DNA of 64,000 nt from NCBI RefSeq assembly GCF_008801815.1, contig NZ_VZOX01000007.1, one strand, 5' to 3'. This document shows positions 25,746 through 34,557 of the stretch, piece by piece (positions within the stretch are counted from its first letter, which is position 1; each line of letters opens with the position of its first letter). The stretch is from Edwardsiella anguillarum. Lineage in GTDB: Bacteria; Pseudomonadota; Gammaproteobacteria; Enterobacterales; Enterobacteriaceae. The notes beneath the pieces are model-generated. The model had not been told where the DNA came from and ran no database searches. It was given only the letters and a program-made list of their open reading frames with translations. The translations under genes and the position numbers were made by a program.

Positions 25746-26878
25746 CAAAATGCCTCTCCTACCTGAAAATAAAAGCCGCTGCTGCCGCGACCAATGCCAT
25801 AGTCCAAACGAATATTAATACCTGGCTTAAAGGCGAAGCGGTAGCCGACCCCCACGGTGGGCAGCCAGCGACTGCTGCCCAGCTCCCTGACGTTTGGCCC
25901 CATCGTACCGGCGCCGGCCCAGGCCACCACGCCGTGGCGCCAGCTCAGCTTCTGCCGATACTCCAGCTGTGAGCTAATCAGATTACGATCGCGGTAGCGC
26001 CCCTGGTAGTAACCCCGCATCCGCTGATCGCCACCGAGCGACGGCAGCATATTCCACGGCACCATCCCCTGGGTGAACTCACCGTCGATCTCCCAGGCCA
26101 GCACGCGGGTCTCATCCAGCGCGTGGTAGGTGCTGAAGCGGGTCGTCAGGTTATCAAAGCGGGTATCGCTGCCCGTCTCCGGCGTATAGTGGGTGTAGCG
26201 CAGGCTCGCCAGCATCCCCCGGCGCGGATTGGGCACAAAGTCCCGGCTGTCATACTGCAGCGATAGGCTGGGGCCGGAGCTGAATACCGTACGCCCATCG
26301 CGAATCTGCGCCAGGCGATCCGTCTGCTTCACATCGGCGGCATGCATCGCCGACAGCGACCAGCCAACGCCGAGGTATGTCTGAGACGCTATCCGGTACA
26401 GCGCCTCCGGCTGTAGCCGCAGCGACTGTGCCGTGTATTTCTGCCGACCGTCGTCGTCGGCCCCGGCGCGGAAGCCCTGCCCCCAGTAGTAGGTTGGCGT
26501 ATCGCTAATCCCACCGGTGACAAAGATACGCCAGCGATCGTGGTCAAAAAAGCTATAGCTGCGGACTCCCAGCCCAAAGGCGCCGGTAGAGCTGAGGTAG
26601 CCGCTCAGCGTGATGCTGGAGTTCTGGCTGGTGGTGTCCGAGGGATCCGGGCGATACAGCCCGGCCACCGCGGCGCCGATCCCCAGCCCCAGTTCGGGAT
26701 TGAAAAACGGCCCCGGCAGTACCCCCCAGTCGATCCCTTTGTCCGGATCGAAGCGATCGTCGCCGCCCAGATGCCCCAGCCACTCATCGATCTGCGCACG
26801 CGTCGGCAACAGTGCCGCCTGTCCCGCCAGCGGCGAGAGCGCGTAGACCAGCGCCAGCGTCATCAGGGGGCGGCACAT
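25745..26878 (-). CDS. Omp85/bacterial surface antigen-type outer membrane barrel
   Basis: 377 residues with a signal peptide (LALVYALSPLAGQAA). It lacks room for POTRA domains: an N-terminal region of about 40 residues leads directly into a barrel. The Omp85 signatures YDSRDFVPNPRRG (209-221) and the L6-loop motif RMRGY (286-290) are present, and the chain ends FYFQVGEAF with a terminal Phe as OM barrels do. Related single-domain barrels are known as BamA/TamA-family surface antigens. Coupled to the upstream OMP gene (TGATG at 26876-26880) and to the downstream secreted protein. Function unknown. Confidence 0.82.
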   Translation of the reverse strand: MCRPLMTLALVYALSPLAGQAALLPTRAQIDEWLGHLGGDDRFDPDKGIDWGVLPGPFFNPELGLGIGAAVAGLYRPDPSDTTSQNSSITLSGYLSSTGAFGLGVRSYSFFDHDRWRIFVTGGISDTPTYYWGQGFRAGADDDGRQKYTAQSLRLQPEALYRIASQTYLGVGWSLSAMHAADVKQTDRLAQIRDGRTVFSSGPSLSLQYDSRDFVPNPRRGMLASLRYTHYTPETGSDTRFDNLTTRFSTYHALDETRVLAWEIDGEFTQGMVPWNMLPSLGGDQRMRGYYQGRYRDRNLISSQLEYRQKLSWRHGVVAWAGAGTMGPNVRELGSSRWLPTVGVGYRFAFKPGINIRLDYGIGRGSSGFYFQVGEAF

Positions 26879-27954
26879 CAGAAGCGGTACTCTCCGGAGA
26901 CAAAGAAGCTATTGCGCTCGGCAAAGCCCACCTCCGTGGTCAGGTTAAAGTTACGAGTGATTTCATACTGTGCGCCAATCAGTACGTTCCATGGCGACGA
27001 TAAATGCTGGCGCACATCGAAACGGCCCTGACCCTGCTGATTGGCAATCGCCATCAGCGCAGATAATCCGCCCGGCATCGACAGATCGCTGAGGCTGCCC
27101 TTAAACTCCTGCTGCACATCCTGATACATAGAGCCGACCCACAGGCTGAGCTTGCCGTCCGGCAGGCCGACGGCGCCGATGCCGGGGGTAGTGAAGCGGT
27201 AGCCGACGCGCGGCGACAGGGTAAAGGCGTCGATGCTGCCGTCGAGAATATCGAAGCGGGTCTGGGTATAGTTCATATCCACCAGGCCGAACCAGTTGCC
27301 GTAGCCGCCGGCCAGCACCGTACCGGCGCCGTAGGTGGTGCCCTTAAAGTTCAGCTGGAAATCCAGATCGCGCAGCTGTCCGCTCTTATTCATACCATGT
27401 ACTATTTGTGCGATGATCCCATCCATACTAAATGGCTTATATTGGCTGGGATCGGCATCGACAGAGACCTTGGACAATGAGCTACCGCGCGTCTTGCCGA
27501 CGATGCCGTAGACGTTCATGAAAGGCAGCACCCACGCATCCAACTTAATCGTTTGAGTCACGCTACGCTGGCGGGTACTCCCCACCTTAATATTGAACAG
27601 ATCCGTAGGCAGCGAATAGCTATCCCAGCCCAACCCGCTAAAACTAATGCTATCCACCACGATATTCTGGCGCATATTCATATAGTTAATATTAATACCG
27701 AAAGGCTCCGGCAGATCGTAGCCGCGCGCGCGCGCCTCGTCGCCCCAAATCGGCAGAATCGAGCTCTTTTGCGCCTCTGGCGCCGACGTCTGGGCCGTTG
27801 GCACGCTGTCCGCCGCATGGGCCTGCGACTGGGGCAAGCCGTAGTAGGTGGGAAGGGTGCTGCTGAGCTCGGTGGTATTATCCTGAGTGGCCGCATGGGC
27901 AACACCGCTCATCAGCACGCCGGAAAGACAGGACAGCAATGCACGATTATTCAT
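26878..27954 (-). CDS. Outer membrane beta-barrel protein, unknown function
   Basis: 358 residues. Signal peptide MNNRALLSCLSGVLMSGVAHA, then a low-complexity segment (about 22-70), then alternating hydrophobic strands ending SFFVSGEYRF with C-terminal Phe. This pattern predicts an outer-membrane barrel. I do not recognise a named family. The start at 27954 is chosen for the signal peptide; no strong ribosome-binding site is visible, and the frame is open 27 codons upstream. First gene of a three-gene operon with overlapping stops and starts. A TATACT -10-like box lies at 28000-28005 without a clear -35. Confidence 0.75.
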   Translation of the reverse strand: MNNRALLSCLSGVLMSGVAHAATQDNTTELSSTLPTYYGLPQSQAHAADSVPTAQTSAPEAQKSSILPIWGDEARARGYDLPEPFGININYMNMRQNIVVDSISFSGLGWDSYSLPTDLFNIKVGSTRQRSVTQTIKLDAWVLPFMNVYGIVGKTRGSSLSKVSVDADPSQYKPFSMDGIIAQIVHGMNKSGQLRDLDFQLNFKGTTYGAGTVLAGGYGNWFGLVDMNYTQTRFDILDGSIDAFTLSPRVGYRFTTPGIGAVGLPDGKLSLWVGSMYQDVQQEFKGSLSDLSMPGGLSALMAIANQQGQGRFDVRQHLSSPWNVLIGAQYEITRNFNLTTEVGFAERNSFFVSGEYRF

Positions 27955-28035
27955 ATTGTTAAGCGTTATAAAGTGAGTGGAAACAAAAGCAGGGTGCGGA
28001 GTATAGCAGTAAATGAGTGTAACTTCGTGCAACAT

Positions 28036-28072
28036 AACGTGCGTATCATTCCCCGGTAACGATACGCACGTT
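28036..28072. repeat. Perfect 12-bp inverted repeat between zntA and the OMP gene
   Basis: AACGTGCGTATC (28036-28047) and GATACGCACGTT (28061-28072) are exact reverse complements separated by 13 bp. There is no U tract on either side, so it is not a canonical terminator, although it lies just downstream of zntA. It could be a terminator relic, an operator for the OMP operon, or an mRNA-stabilising stem. Confidence 0.75.
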
Positions 28073-28091
28073 AATTATTACCCAGACAGAC

Positions 28092-30398
28092 TTAACGGCG
28101 GCGCAACAGGCGCAGCGCATTCGCCGTCACCAGCGCCGTGGCGCCAGAGTCAGCCAGCACCGCCAGCCACAGCCCAGTGATCCCCAGCAGGCTGGTGATC
28201 AGGAAGACCCCTTTGAGTCCCAACGCCAGCGTAATGTTCTGGCGGATGTTGGCGTGGGTCGCCCGCGATAAGGCGATCATCTGCGCGAGCCCGGTCAGGC
28301 GATTATGAGTCAGCGCCGCATCCGCCGTCTCCAGCGCGACGTCCGTCCCCCCGCCCATGGCGATACCGATACTGGCCGCCTTCATCGCCGGCGCGTCATT
28401 GATCCCGTCACCGACCATCGCGGTATCCGCCCGGCGGCTGAGCGCCTCCACCTGATGCACCTTATCCTGCGGCAGCAGCCCGGCCCGGAAATCGATCCCC
28501 AGAGAACCGGCAATCGCCGCCGCCGCGCGCGGGTTATCTCCCGTCAGCATCACGGCCTCAATGCCCAGCGCCCGCAGCGCATCCAGCGCCTCAACGGCGT
28601 CCGGGCGCAGCGTATCGCTCATGGCGATCGCCCCGATGGCTACGCCATCTCGCAGGACCGTCACGACCGTCTGCCCCAGCTCCTCCCACGCCACGATCTG
28701 CGTCAGCAGGGCCTCTGACAACCTCTCTGGCGCCAGGCGACTCGGCGCCGCAACCTGTACCGCTACGCCGTCGACCTCTCCCGCGACGCCGATACCGGCC
28801 TGTGCCTGACGGGCCTGAGCCTGCACCACCGGCAGGCCACGCTGCTCGCAGGCCAGGATCACCGCCTTGGCCAATGGATGGTGGGAGCCCACCTCCACCG
28901 CCGCCGCCAGCGTCAGTAGCCGTTCAGCCGACACGCCCTCAACGCTGAATACGCCGCTCACCTGCGGCATCCCCTGCGTCAGGGTCCCGGTTTTATCGAA
29001 CGCGATAGTGCGCACGCGCCCCAGCTGCTCCAACGCCGCCCCGCCCTTAATCAGCGCACCGTGACGTGACGCCGCCGCCAGACCGGAGGTGATCGCCGCC
29101 GGCGTTGAGATCACCAGCGCGCAGGGACAGCCGATCAGCAGCAGCGTTAGCCCCCGGTAAATCCAGGTATCCCAGGGCTGGGCAAAGGCCAGCGGCGGAA
29201 TCAGAATCACCAGCAGCGCCAGCGCCATGATCGCCGGCGTATAGTAACGGCTAAAGCGATCCAGGAACCGCTCGATCGGCGCACGGCGCTCCTCGGCCTC
29301 TTCGATCAGCTGCAGAATGCGATCGATGGCATTTTGTCCGGGCTGTGAGATCACCCGCAGCCGGCACACCCGATCGACGACCAGCGCGCCGGCCGGCACC
29401 CGCGCCCCCGGCGGACGATCGACCGGCAGCGATTCGCCGGTCAACGCGCTTTCATCAAAGCTCACGCTCTCCAGCAACAGCTCGGCATCGGCGGGCAGAC
29501 GACCGCCCGGTGCAACCTCGATCTCCATGCCGGGACGCAGCGCGGAGACGGCCAGCGTGCGCCGCCGCTCCTGTTCTATCACCACCGCCTCATCGGGCAC
29601 CAGCGCCATCAGGGCGCTGACCCCTTTGCGGGCCCGGTTGGCCGCATAGGATTCCAAGCGCTCGCCCAGCATGAACAGTAGCAAGACCATCGCCGCTTCC
29701 TGCGTCGCCCCGATAAACAGCGCCCCCAGCGCGGCAATGCTCATCAGGGTTTCAATGGCGAAATAGCTGCCGCTGCGCATCAGGCGCACGGCTTTTAGCA
29801 TGATCGGCGCCACCCCGACCAGCGTTGTCGCGATAAAGGCCACCCGGCCCAGCGACGGGTCAACCAGCGTCAGCCCATAGCTCAGTAGCATCAGCAGCGC
29901 CAGCGCGATCGGCGGCATCACCTCATGCCAGCGCAGCGCGGCGCTCTCCGCCCGCTTGGCGCCCACGGACTGCAGGCTAAAGCCCGCCTGGCGCACCGCC
30001 CGTTCAATCGCCGGGGAGAGATCCCGCGAGGCATCCACCACCAGTTTCTGGGTTGCGAACAGGACCGAGGCGCGCTCCACCCCGTTAATCTGGGCGACCG
30101 CCGTTTCTATTTTGCGGGCGCAGCTGGGACAGTCCATCCCCTCCACCCGCCAGCTGAAGCGCTGGCGCCCAGACGCCAGGGGAGGCAAGGGGTGGGGATC
30201 GGCGTCCTCCTCGACGCCATCATGGTCGTGGGCCGCCATACAGCAGGCGCCGTCGGCGGCCGGCGTCAACGGCGACGCCATACTGATCTTCAGCGTGCCG
30301 TGCGCCGGACGGCTGCAGCCGTGCTGCATCGCCGCATGCTGATGGCCGCAGCCACAGCCTGCATCGGACCCGCCGGGGTGAATGTGTTTATGGGTCAT
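28092..30398 (-). CDS. zntA: Zn(II)/Pb(II)/Cd(II)-translocating P-type ATPase ZntA
   Basis: 768 residues, P1B-type ATPase exporting zinc, cadmium and lead. A Cys- and His-rich N-terminal extension (1-70) precedes the heavy-metal domain with GMDCPSC (87-93). Then come the membrane metal site CPC (IGCPCALVIS), phosphorylation site DKTGT, and hinge GDGINDAPA. Close to E. coli ZntA. A ZntR-type promoter lies upstream. The N-terminal extension has more His than E. coli ZntA, perhaps adding metal-binding capacity. Confidence 0.95.
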   Translation of the reverse strand: MTHKHIHPGGSDAGCGCGHQHAAMQHGCSRPAHGTLKISMASPLTPAADGACCMAAHDHDGVEEDADPHPLPPLASGRQRFSWRVEGMDCPSCARKIETAVAQINGVERASVLFATQKLVVDASRDLSPAIERAVRQAGFSLQSVGAKRAESAALRWHEVMPPIALALLMLLSYGLTLVDPSLGRVAFIATTLVGVAPIMLKAVRLMRSGSYFAIETLMSIAALGALFIGATQEAAMVLLLFMLGERLESYAANRARKGVSALMALVPDEAVVIEQERRRTLAVSALRPGMEIEVAPGGRLPADAELLLESVSFDESALTGESLPVDRPPGARVPAGALVVDRVCRLRVISQPGQNAIDRILQLIEEAEERRAPIERFLDRFSRYYTPAIMALALLVILIPPLAFAQPWDTWIYRGLTLLLIGCPCALVISTPAAITSGLAAASRHGALIKGGAALEQLGRVRTIAFDKTGTLTQGMPQVSGVFSVEGVSAERLLTLAAAVEVGSHHPLAKAVILACEQRGLPVVQAQARQAQAGIGVAGEVDGVAVQVAAPSRLAPERLSEALLTQIVAWEELGQTVVTVLRDGVAIGAIAMSDTLRPDAVEALDALRALGIEAVMLTGDNPRAAAAIAGSLGIDFRAGLLPQDKVHQVEALSRRADTAMVGDGINDAPAMKAASIGIAMGGGTDVALETADAALTHNRLTGLAQMIALSRATHANIRQNITLALGLKGVFLITSLLGITGLWLAVLADSGATALVTANALRLLRRR

Positions 30399-30440
30399 CG
30401 GTTCCTCCTCGCATCATTACCAGTCTTACTATTACGGATA

Positions 30441-30472
30441 ATTCTACACGTTGGAGTCGACTCCAGAGTCAA
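30441..30472 (-). promoter_or_regulatory. ZntR-dependent zntA promoter (20-bp spacer)
   Basis: On the minus strand TTGACT (30467-30472) and TAGAAT (30441-30446) are separated by 20 bp, the overlong spacer used by MerR-family activators. The spacer holds the palindrome CTGGAGTCGACTCCA, essentially the E. coli ZntR operator. Zinc-loaded ZntR would distort the DNA and switch on zntA. Confidence 0.92.
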
Positions 30473-30621
30473 GCAACAAATGAGATCCATTCCTTTTTAC
30501 TCGCCGCCTACGCGTCGCACGTCCAGGACGAGCGGCTAGAAAACCATGCGCGCCCCATGCTCGACGACTGATTTTTTGCTACACTGATGCCCTCCGATAA
30601 AGAGTGTATATTTCATTGAAA

Positions 30622-31620
30622 ATGAAGAAAAAGCGCCCAGTACTGCAGGATATAGCCGATCGCGTCGGCGTCACCAAAATGACCGTCAGCCGCTACTTGC
30701 GCAACCCCGAGCTGGTTTCGCTGCCTCTGCGCGGCAAGATCGCCGCGGCGCTGGATGAGCTGGGCTATATTCCCAACCGGGCGCCCGATATTCTCTCTAA
30801 CGCGACCAGCCGCGCTATCGGCGTGCTGCTGCCCTCGCTAACCAACCAGGTTTTCGCTGAGGTTTTGCGCGGCATCGAAAGCGTCACCGACCAGCACCAC
30901 TACCAAACCATGCTGGCCCACTACGGTTACCGCAAGGAAAAGGAGGAGGAACGCCTTACCTCCCTGCTCTCCTACAACATCGACGGGCTGATTCTGGCCG
31001 AGCGCGACCATACCCCGCGTACCCTGAAGATGATCGAGGTCGCCGGCATCCCGGTAGTCGAGCTGATGGACAGTGTCTCCCCCTGCCTCGATATGGCCGT
31101 GGGCTTCGACAACGTTGAGGCCGCACGAGCAATGACCCAGGCCATCATCGCGCGCGGCCACCGCCGCACCGTCTACTTTGGCGCCCGGCTCGATGAACGT
31201 ACGGTGATGAAGCAGCGGGGCTATGAGGCGGCGATGCGCGCCGCCGACCTGACGCCGCGCAGCGTCATGATCCCACGCAGCTCCTCCTACTCCGTCGGCG
31301 GCGAACTGCTGCGTGAAGCGCTGAAGCGCTACCCCGATATGGATAGCATCTTCTGTACCAACGATGACCTGGCCGTTGGCGCAGCCTTTGAGTGTCAACG
31401 CCTGGGACTGCGTATCCCGCAGGATATGGCCATCGCCGGCTTCCATGGACACGATATTGGCCAGGTGATGGAGCCGCAGCTCGCCAGCGTGCTCACCCCG
31501 CGTCAGCGCATGGGCCAGCTGGCCGCCGAACGTCTGCTGGCGCGCCTGCGCGGTGAGCACAGCGCCGAGGCCGCCGCCGTCGACGTCGGCTTTACCCTGC
31601 TGCACGGCGGCAGCATTTAG
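30622..31620 (+). CDS. gntR: Gluconate utilisation repressor GntR (LacI family)
   Basis: 332 residues. N-terminal LacI-type helix-turn-helix (VLQDIADRVGVTKMTVSRYL) and periplasmic-binding-like effector domain sensing gluconate. Sequence is close to E. coli GntR throughout (RAPDILSNATSRAIGVLLPS, CTNDDLAVGAAFECQRLGL). The ATG at 30622 matches the family start; an ATA-rich leader codes six extra in-frame residues but is not supported. First gene of gntR-gntK-gntU, with operators downstream in front of gntK. Confidence 0.95.
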   Translation: MKKKRPVLQDIADRVGVTKMTVSRYLRNPELVSLPLRGKIAAALDELGYIPNRAPDILSNATSRAIGVLLPSLTNQVFAEVLRGIESVTDQHHYQTMLAHYGYRKEKEEERLTSLLSYNIDGLILAERDHTPRTLKMIEVAGIPVVELMDSVSPCLDMAVGFDNVEAARAMTQAIIARGHRRTVYFGARLDERTVMKQRGYEAAMRAADLTPRSVMIPRSSSYSVGGELLREALKRYPDMDSIFCTNDDLAVGAAFECQRLGLRIPQDMAIAGFHGHDIGQVMEPQLASVLTPRQRMGQLAAERLLARLRGEHSAEAAAVDVGFTLLHGGSI

Positions 31621-31700
31621 CTCCTCTCGCGTACCACGGCGCTCCGACGTGATCACGGTTGCCGGTTCGCGGAGCGCTCGGCCTACATCTCCCTAACAAC

Positions 31701-31716
31701 TGCGAGTAGCATCACA
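31701..31716 (+). promoter_or_regulatory. CRP-type site upstream of gntK
   Basis: TGCGA-GTAGCA-TCACA, one half-site perfect and one with a single mismatch. A -10-like TAACAT lies at 31735-31740, consistent with a class II CRP promoter, but the start site is inferred. The E. coli gntKU promoter is also CRP-activated. Confidence 0.6.
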
Positions 31717-31770
31717 GTTATTAATCATACCATTTAACATTCGTTGCTAATTTCTCCAGCGCACCAGAGA

Positions 31771-31800
31771 ATGTTACCCATAACAGTTACCAGTAACATT
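31771..31800. promoter_or_regulatory. GntR operators upstream of gntK
   Basis: Two adjoining 16-bp sites, ATGTTACCCATAACAG (31771-31786) and AGTTACCAGTAACATT (31785-31800). Both resemble the LacI/GntR consensus ATGTTACC-GGTAACAT. They lie 40-70 bp ahead of gntK, so GntR would block transcription of gntKU when gluconate is absent. Confidence 0.82.
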
Positions 31801-31839
31801 AGATTGCGCGGCGACTTGCCGCCCACCGGGGAATACAGC

Positions 31840-32370
31840 ATGAGCGAAAGCCAACAGCAAAAACACGTCTTTGTTTTGATGGGCGTTTCCGGCAGCGGCA
31901 AGTCCGCCGTCGCCAGCGCCGTCGCCCAACGGCTGGGCGCCGCCTTTCTGGACGGCGACTTCCTTCACCCGCGCGCCAACATCAGCAAGATGGCCGACGG
32001 CCACGCGCTGAACGATGACGATCGCACACCGTGGCTCCAGGCCCTCAACGATGCGGTCTTCGCCATGCAGCGCACCAACGACGTCTCGCTGATCGTCTGC
32101 TCGGCGCTGAAAAAGCGCTACCGCGACATGCTGCGCGACGGTAACACTAACCTCTCATTCATCTACCTGCAGGGTGATTTCGCCTTGATCGAAAGCCGTC
32201 TGCTGGCGCGCAAGGGACACTTCTTCAAACCGCAGATGCTGGTTTCCCAGTTTGCGGCCCTGGAAGAGCCGACGGCCGAAGAGCGCGACGTGTACGCCAT
32301 CGATATCAGCCAGACGCTGGACAGCGTGGTGGCCGACACCCTGAATACCATTAAATCCATCATTGCCTAG
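31840..32370 (+). CDS. gntK: Gluconokinase GntK
   Basis: 176 residues, phosphorylates D-gluconate to 6-phosphogluconate for the Entner-Doudoroff and pentose phosphate pathways. P-loop GVSGSGKS at 15-22, then the family motifs FLDGDFLHPRANI and CSALKKRYRD. The start at 31840 is preceded by GGGGA; the longer open frame runs through the operators and is rejected. 11 bp ahead of gntU. Confidence 0.95.
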   Translation: MSESQQQKHVFVLMGVSGSGKSAVASAVAQRLGAAFLDGDFLHPRANISKMADGHALNDDDRTPWLQALNDAVFAMQRTNDVSLIVCSALKKRYRDMLRDGNTNLSFIYLQGDFALIESRLLARKGHFFKPQMLVSQFAALEEPTAEERDVYAIDISQTLDSVVADTLNTIKSIIA

Positions 32371-32381
32371 GAGCACCGACG

Positions 32382-33719
32382 ATGAGTACGCTAACCCTCG
32401 TAATGACCGCAGTCGGCTCCGTGCTGCTGCTGCTGTTCCTGGTCATGAAGGCGCGCATGCACGCCTTTGTGGCCCTGATGCTGGTCTCTATCGGCGCCGG
32501 CATCTTCTCCGGTATGCCCATCGATAAAATTGCCCAGACCATGCAAAACGGAATGGGCGGCACGCTGGGCTTCCTCTCTATCGTGGTCGCGCTGGGCGCC
32601 ATGTTCGGTAAAATCCTGCACGAAACCGGTGCACTGGATCAGATCGCCGCCCGCCTGCTGAAGAGCTTTGGTGAAAAGCGCGCCCACTACGCGCTGGGCA
32701 TCGCCGGTCTGGTGTGCGCCCTGCCGCTGTTCTTTGACGTCGCTATCGTACTGCTGATCGGCGTCGTGTTCGCCGTAGCGCGCCGCACCGGTGGCAACGT
32801 GGTCAAGCTGGCCATCCCGCTGTTTGCCGGCGTAGCCGGGGCCGCCGCCTTCCTGCTGCCGGGGCCAACCCCGATGCTGCTGGCCTCCCAGATGGGTGCC
32901 GACTATGGCTGGATGATCCTGATCGGCCTGTGCGCCGCCATCCCAGGTATGATTCTGGCCGGCCCGCTGTACGGTAACTTCATCAGCAAGCACGTCACCC
33001 TGGCGCTGCCGAAAGATATTCAGGAGCCAAGCCTGGGCAAAGGTCAGCTGCCCTCCTTTAGCTTCAGCCTGGCACTGGTACTGTTCCCGCTGGTGCTGGT
33101 CGGCCTAAAAACCATCGGCGCCCGCTTCGTGGAGCAGGGATCCGAGCTGTACAAGTGGCTGGAGTTCATCGGCCATCCGTTCACCGCCATCCTGCTGGCC
33201 TGCCTGGTCGCCACCTATGGCCTGGCCATCCGCCGCGGCATGAGCAAAGAGAAGGTGATGGACATCTGCTCCGCGGCCATCCAACCCGCCGGTATCATTC
33301 TGCTGGTCACCGGTGCCGGCGGCGTGTTCAAGCAGGTTCTGGTGGATTCCGGCGTTGGCCCTGCGCTGGGTAACTCCCTGATCGGAGCCGGTCTGCCCAT
33401 CGCCGTTGCCTGCTTCGTCCTGGCCGCCGCGGTACGTGTCATCCAGGGCTCTGCGACCGTCGCCTGTCTGACTACCGTCGGCCTGGTACTGCCGGTCATC
33501 GGCGAGCTGGGCTACAGCGGCGCACAGCTGGCGGCCCTGTCCGTCTGCATCGCCGGCGGCTCCATCGTCCTGAGCCACGTCAACGACTCCGGCTTCTGGC
33601 TGTACGGTAAGTTCACCGGCGCCACCGAAGCCCAGACCCTGAAAACCTGGTCTGTCATGGAAACCATCCTCGGCACCACCGGCGCCGTGGTCGGGATGCT
33701 GTTCTTCATGGCGCTGTAA
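32382..33719 (+). CDS. gntU: Gluconate transporter GntU
   Basis: 445-residue inner-membrane gluconate:H+ symporter of the GntP family. High identity to E. coli GntU, including MKARMHAFVALM, GGTLGFLSIVVALGAMFG, GAGGVFKQVLVDSGVGPALG and HVNDSGFWLYGKFTG. Third gene of the gnt operon. A stable terminator follows it. Confidence 0.95.
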   Translation: MSTLTLVMTAVGSVLLLLFLVMKARMHAFVALMLVSIGAGIFSGMPIDKIAQTMQNGMGGTLGFLSIVVALGAMFGKILHETGALDQIAARLLKSFGEKRAHYALGIAGLVCALPLFFDVAIVLLIGVVFAVARRTGGNVVKLAIPLFAGVAGAAAFLLPGPTPMLLASQMGADYGWMILIGLCAAIPGMILAGPLYGNFISKHVTLALPKDIQEPSLGKGQLPSFSFSLALVLFPLVLVGLKTIGARFVEQGSELYKWLEFIGHPFTAILLACLVATYGLAIRRGMSKEKVMDICSAAIQPAGIILLVTGAGGVFKQVLVDSGVGPALGNSLIGAGLPIAVACFVLAAAVRVIQGSATVACLTTVGLVLPVIGELGYSGAQLAALSVCIAGGSIVLSHVNDSGFWLYGKFTGATEAQTLKTWSVMETILGTTGAVVGMLFFMAL

Positions 33720-33739
33720 GCCCAACGCTTGAAACACGA

Positions 33740-33767
33740 CGGGGCGCGATATTCGCGCCCCGTTTTT
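33740..33767 (+). terminator. Rho-independent terminator after gntU
   Basis: A 10-bp stem CGGGGCGCGA/TCGCGCCCCG has a loop of a few bases and is followed by TTTTTC. It ends the gnt operon. Confidence 0.9.
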
Positions 33768-33793
33768 CTATTGACGCGACAGCCCCTGACGCA

Positions 33794-34402
33794 TTAACGA
33801 CTCAGGATCAGGTGCAGGCCAAACGCGGTGAACAGCGTCCCCGCCGCGCCGTCGATCCAACGCGCCATGCGCTGATAGCCACGCCGCATGACCGGCAGCG
33901 CAAATACCGACGCCACCAGGCTGAACCAGATAAAGGTTTCGCTGACGATCAGGATGAACAGCCCGACGCGTTGACCGCCGGTGACCTCATCGCCGACGAA
34001 CAGGGAGAAGACCGAGCCAAAATAGATCACCGCCTTGGGGTTGGACAGGTTGGTCAGGAAACCGCGCCAGAAGGCGCCGCCGTGCAGCGATGCCATCCCC
34101 TGTAAGGCATCGCCCTGAGGACGGCGGGCGGCGCGGAGCATCTGCAGCCCCATCCAGCACAGATACAGTCCGCCACCGACGGTGATGATGCTGTGCAGCC
34201 AGGCCATCTTCATTAACAGAAGATGCAGCCCCATCAGCGCCACGCCGGCCCAGATGACGATCCCCAGCGAAATACCGGCAACGCCGCGCAGCGCCTCGGT
34301 CCGGGAACGGCTCAGCGCCGTCTGTGAAACAAAGAAAAAGTCAGGTCCCGGCGTCATTAACGCCAGCAGGTGGACTACCGCGACGGTCAGAAACAGCATC
34401 AT
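33794..34402 (-). CDS. rhtC: Threonine efflux protein RhtC (LysE/RhtB family)
   Basis: 202 residues, small inner-membrane amino-acid exporter. The N-terminal LysE-family signature ALMTPGPDFFFVSQTALSRSR is present, with GGLYLCWMGLQMLR and LSNPKAVIYFGSVFSLFVG. The sequence is nearer E. coli RhtC than RhtB. In E. coli it adjoins recQ; here a pseudogene separates them. Confidence 0.92.
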   Translation of the reverse strand: MMLFLTVAVVHLLALMTPGPDFFFVSQTALSRSRTEALRGVAGISLGIVIWAGVALMGLHLLLMKMAWLHSIITVGGGLYLCWMGLQMLRAARRPQGDALQGMASLHGGAFWRGFLTNLSNPKAVIYFGSVFSLFVGDEVTGGQRVGLFILIVSETFIWFSLVASVFALPVMRRGYQRMARWIDGAAGTLFTAFGLHLILSR

Positions 34403-34557
34403 GTGAGGTAACTCATGGAGTAGGATTTCTCCATGCTAACATCGTTGACAAATAATGTGCGCACTGATGAATAACCGATCTGTCCATTATTTGGACAGCG
34501 CGAGTCCGCCCCTCACCGCGCGGGCTACCACGTTACTCAAGGAATGAGGAAAAAATC

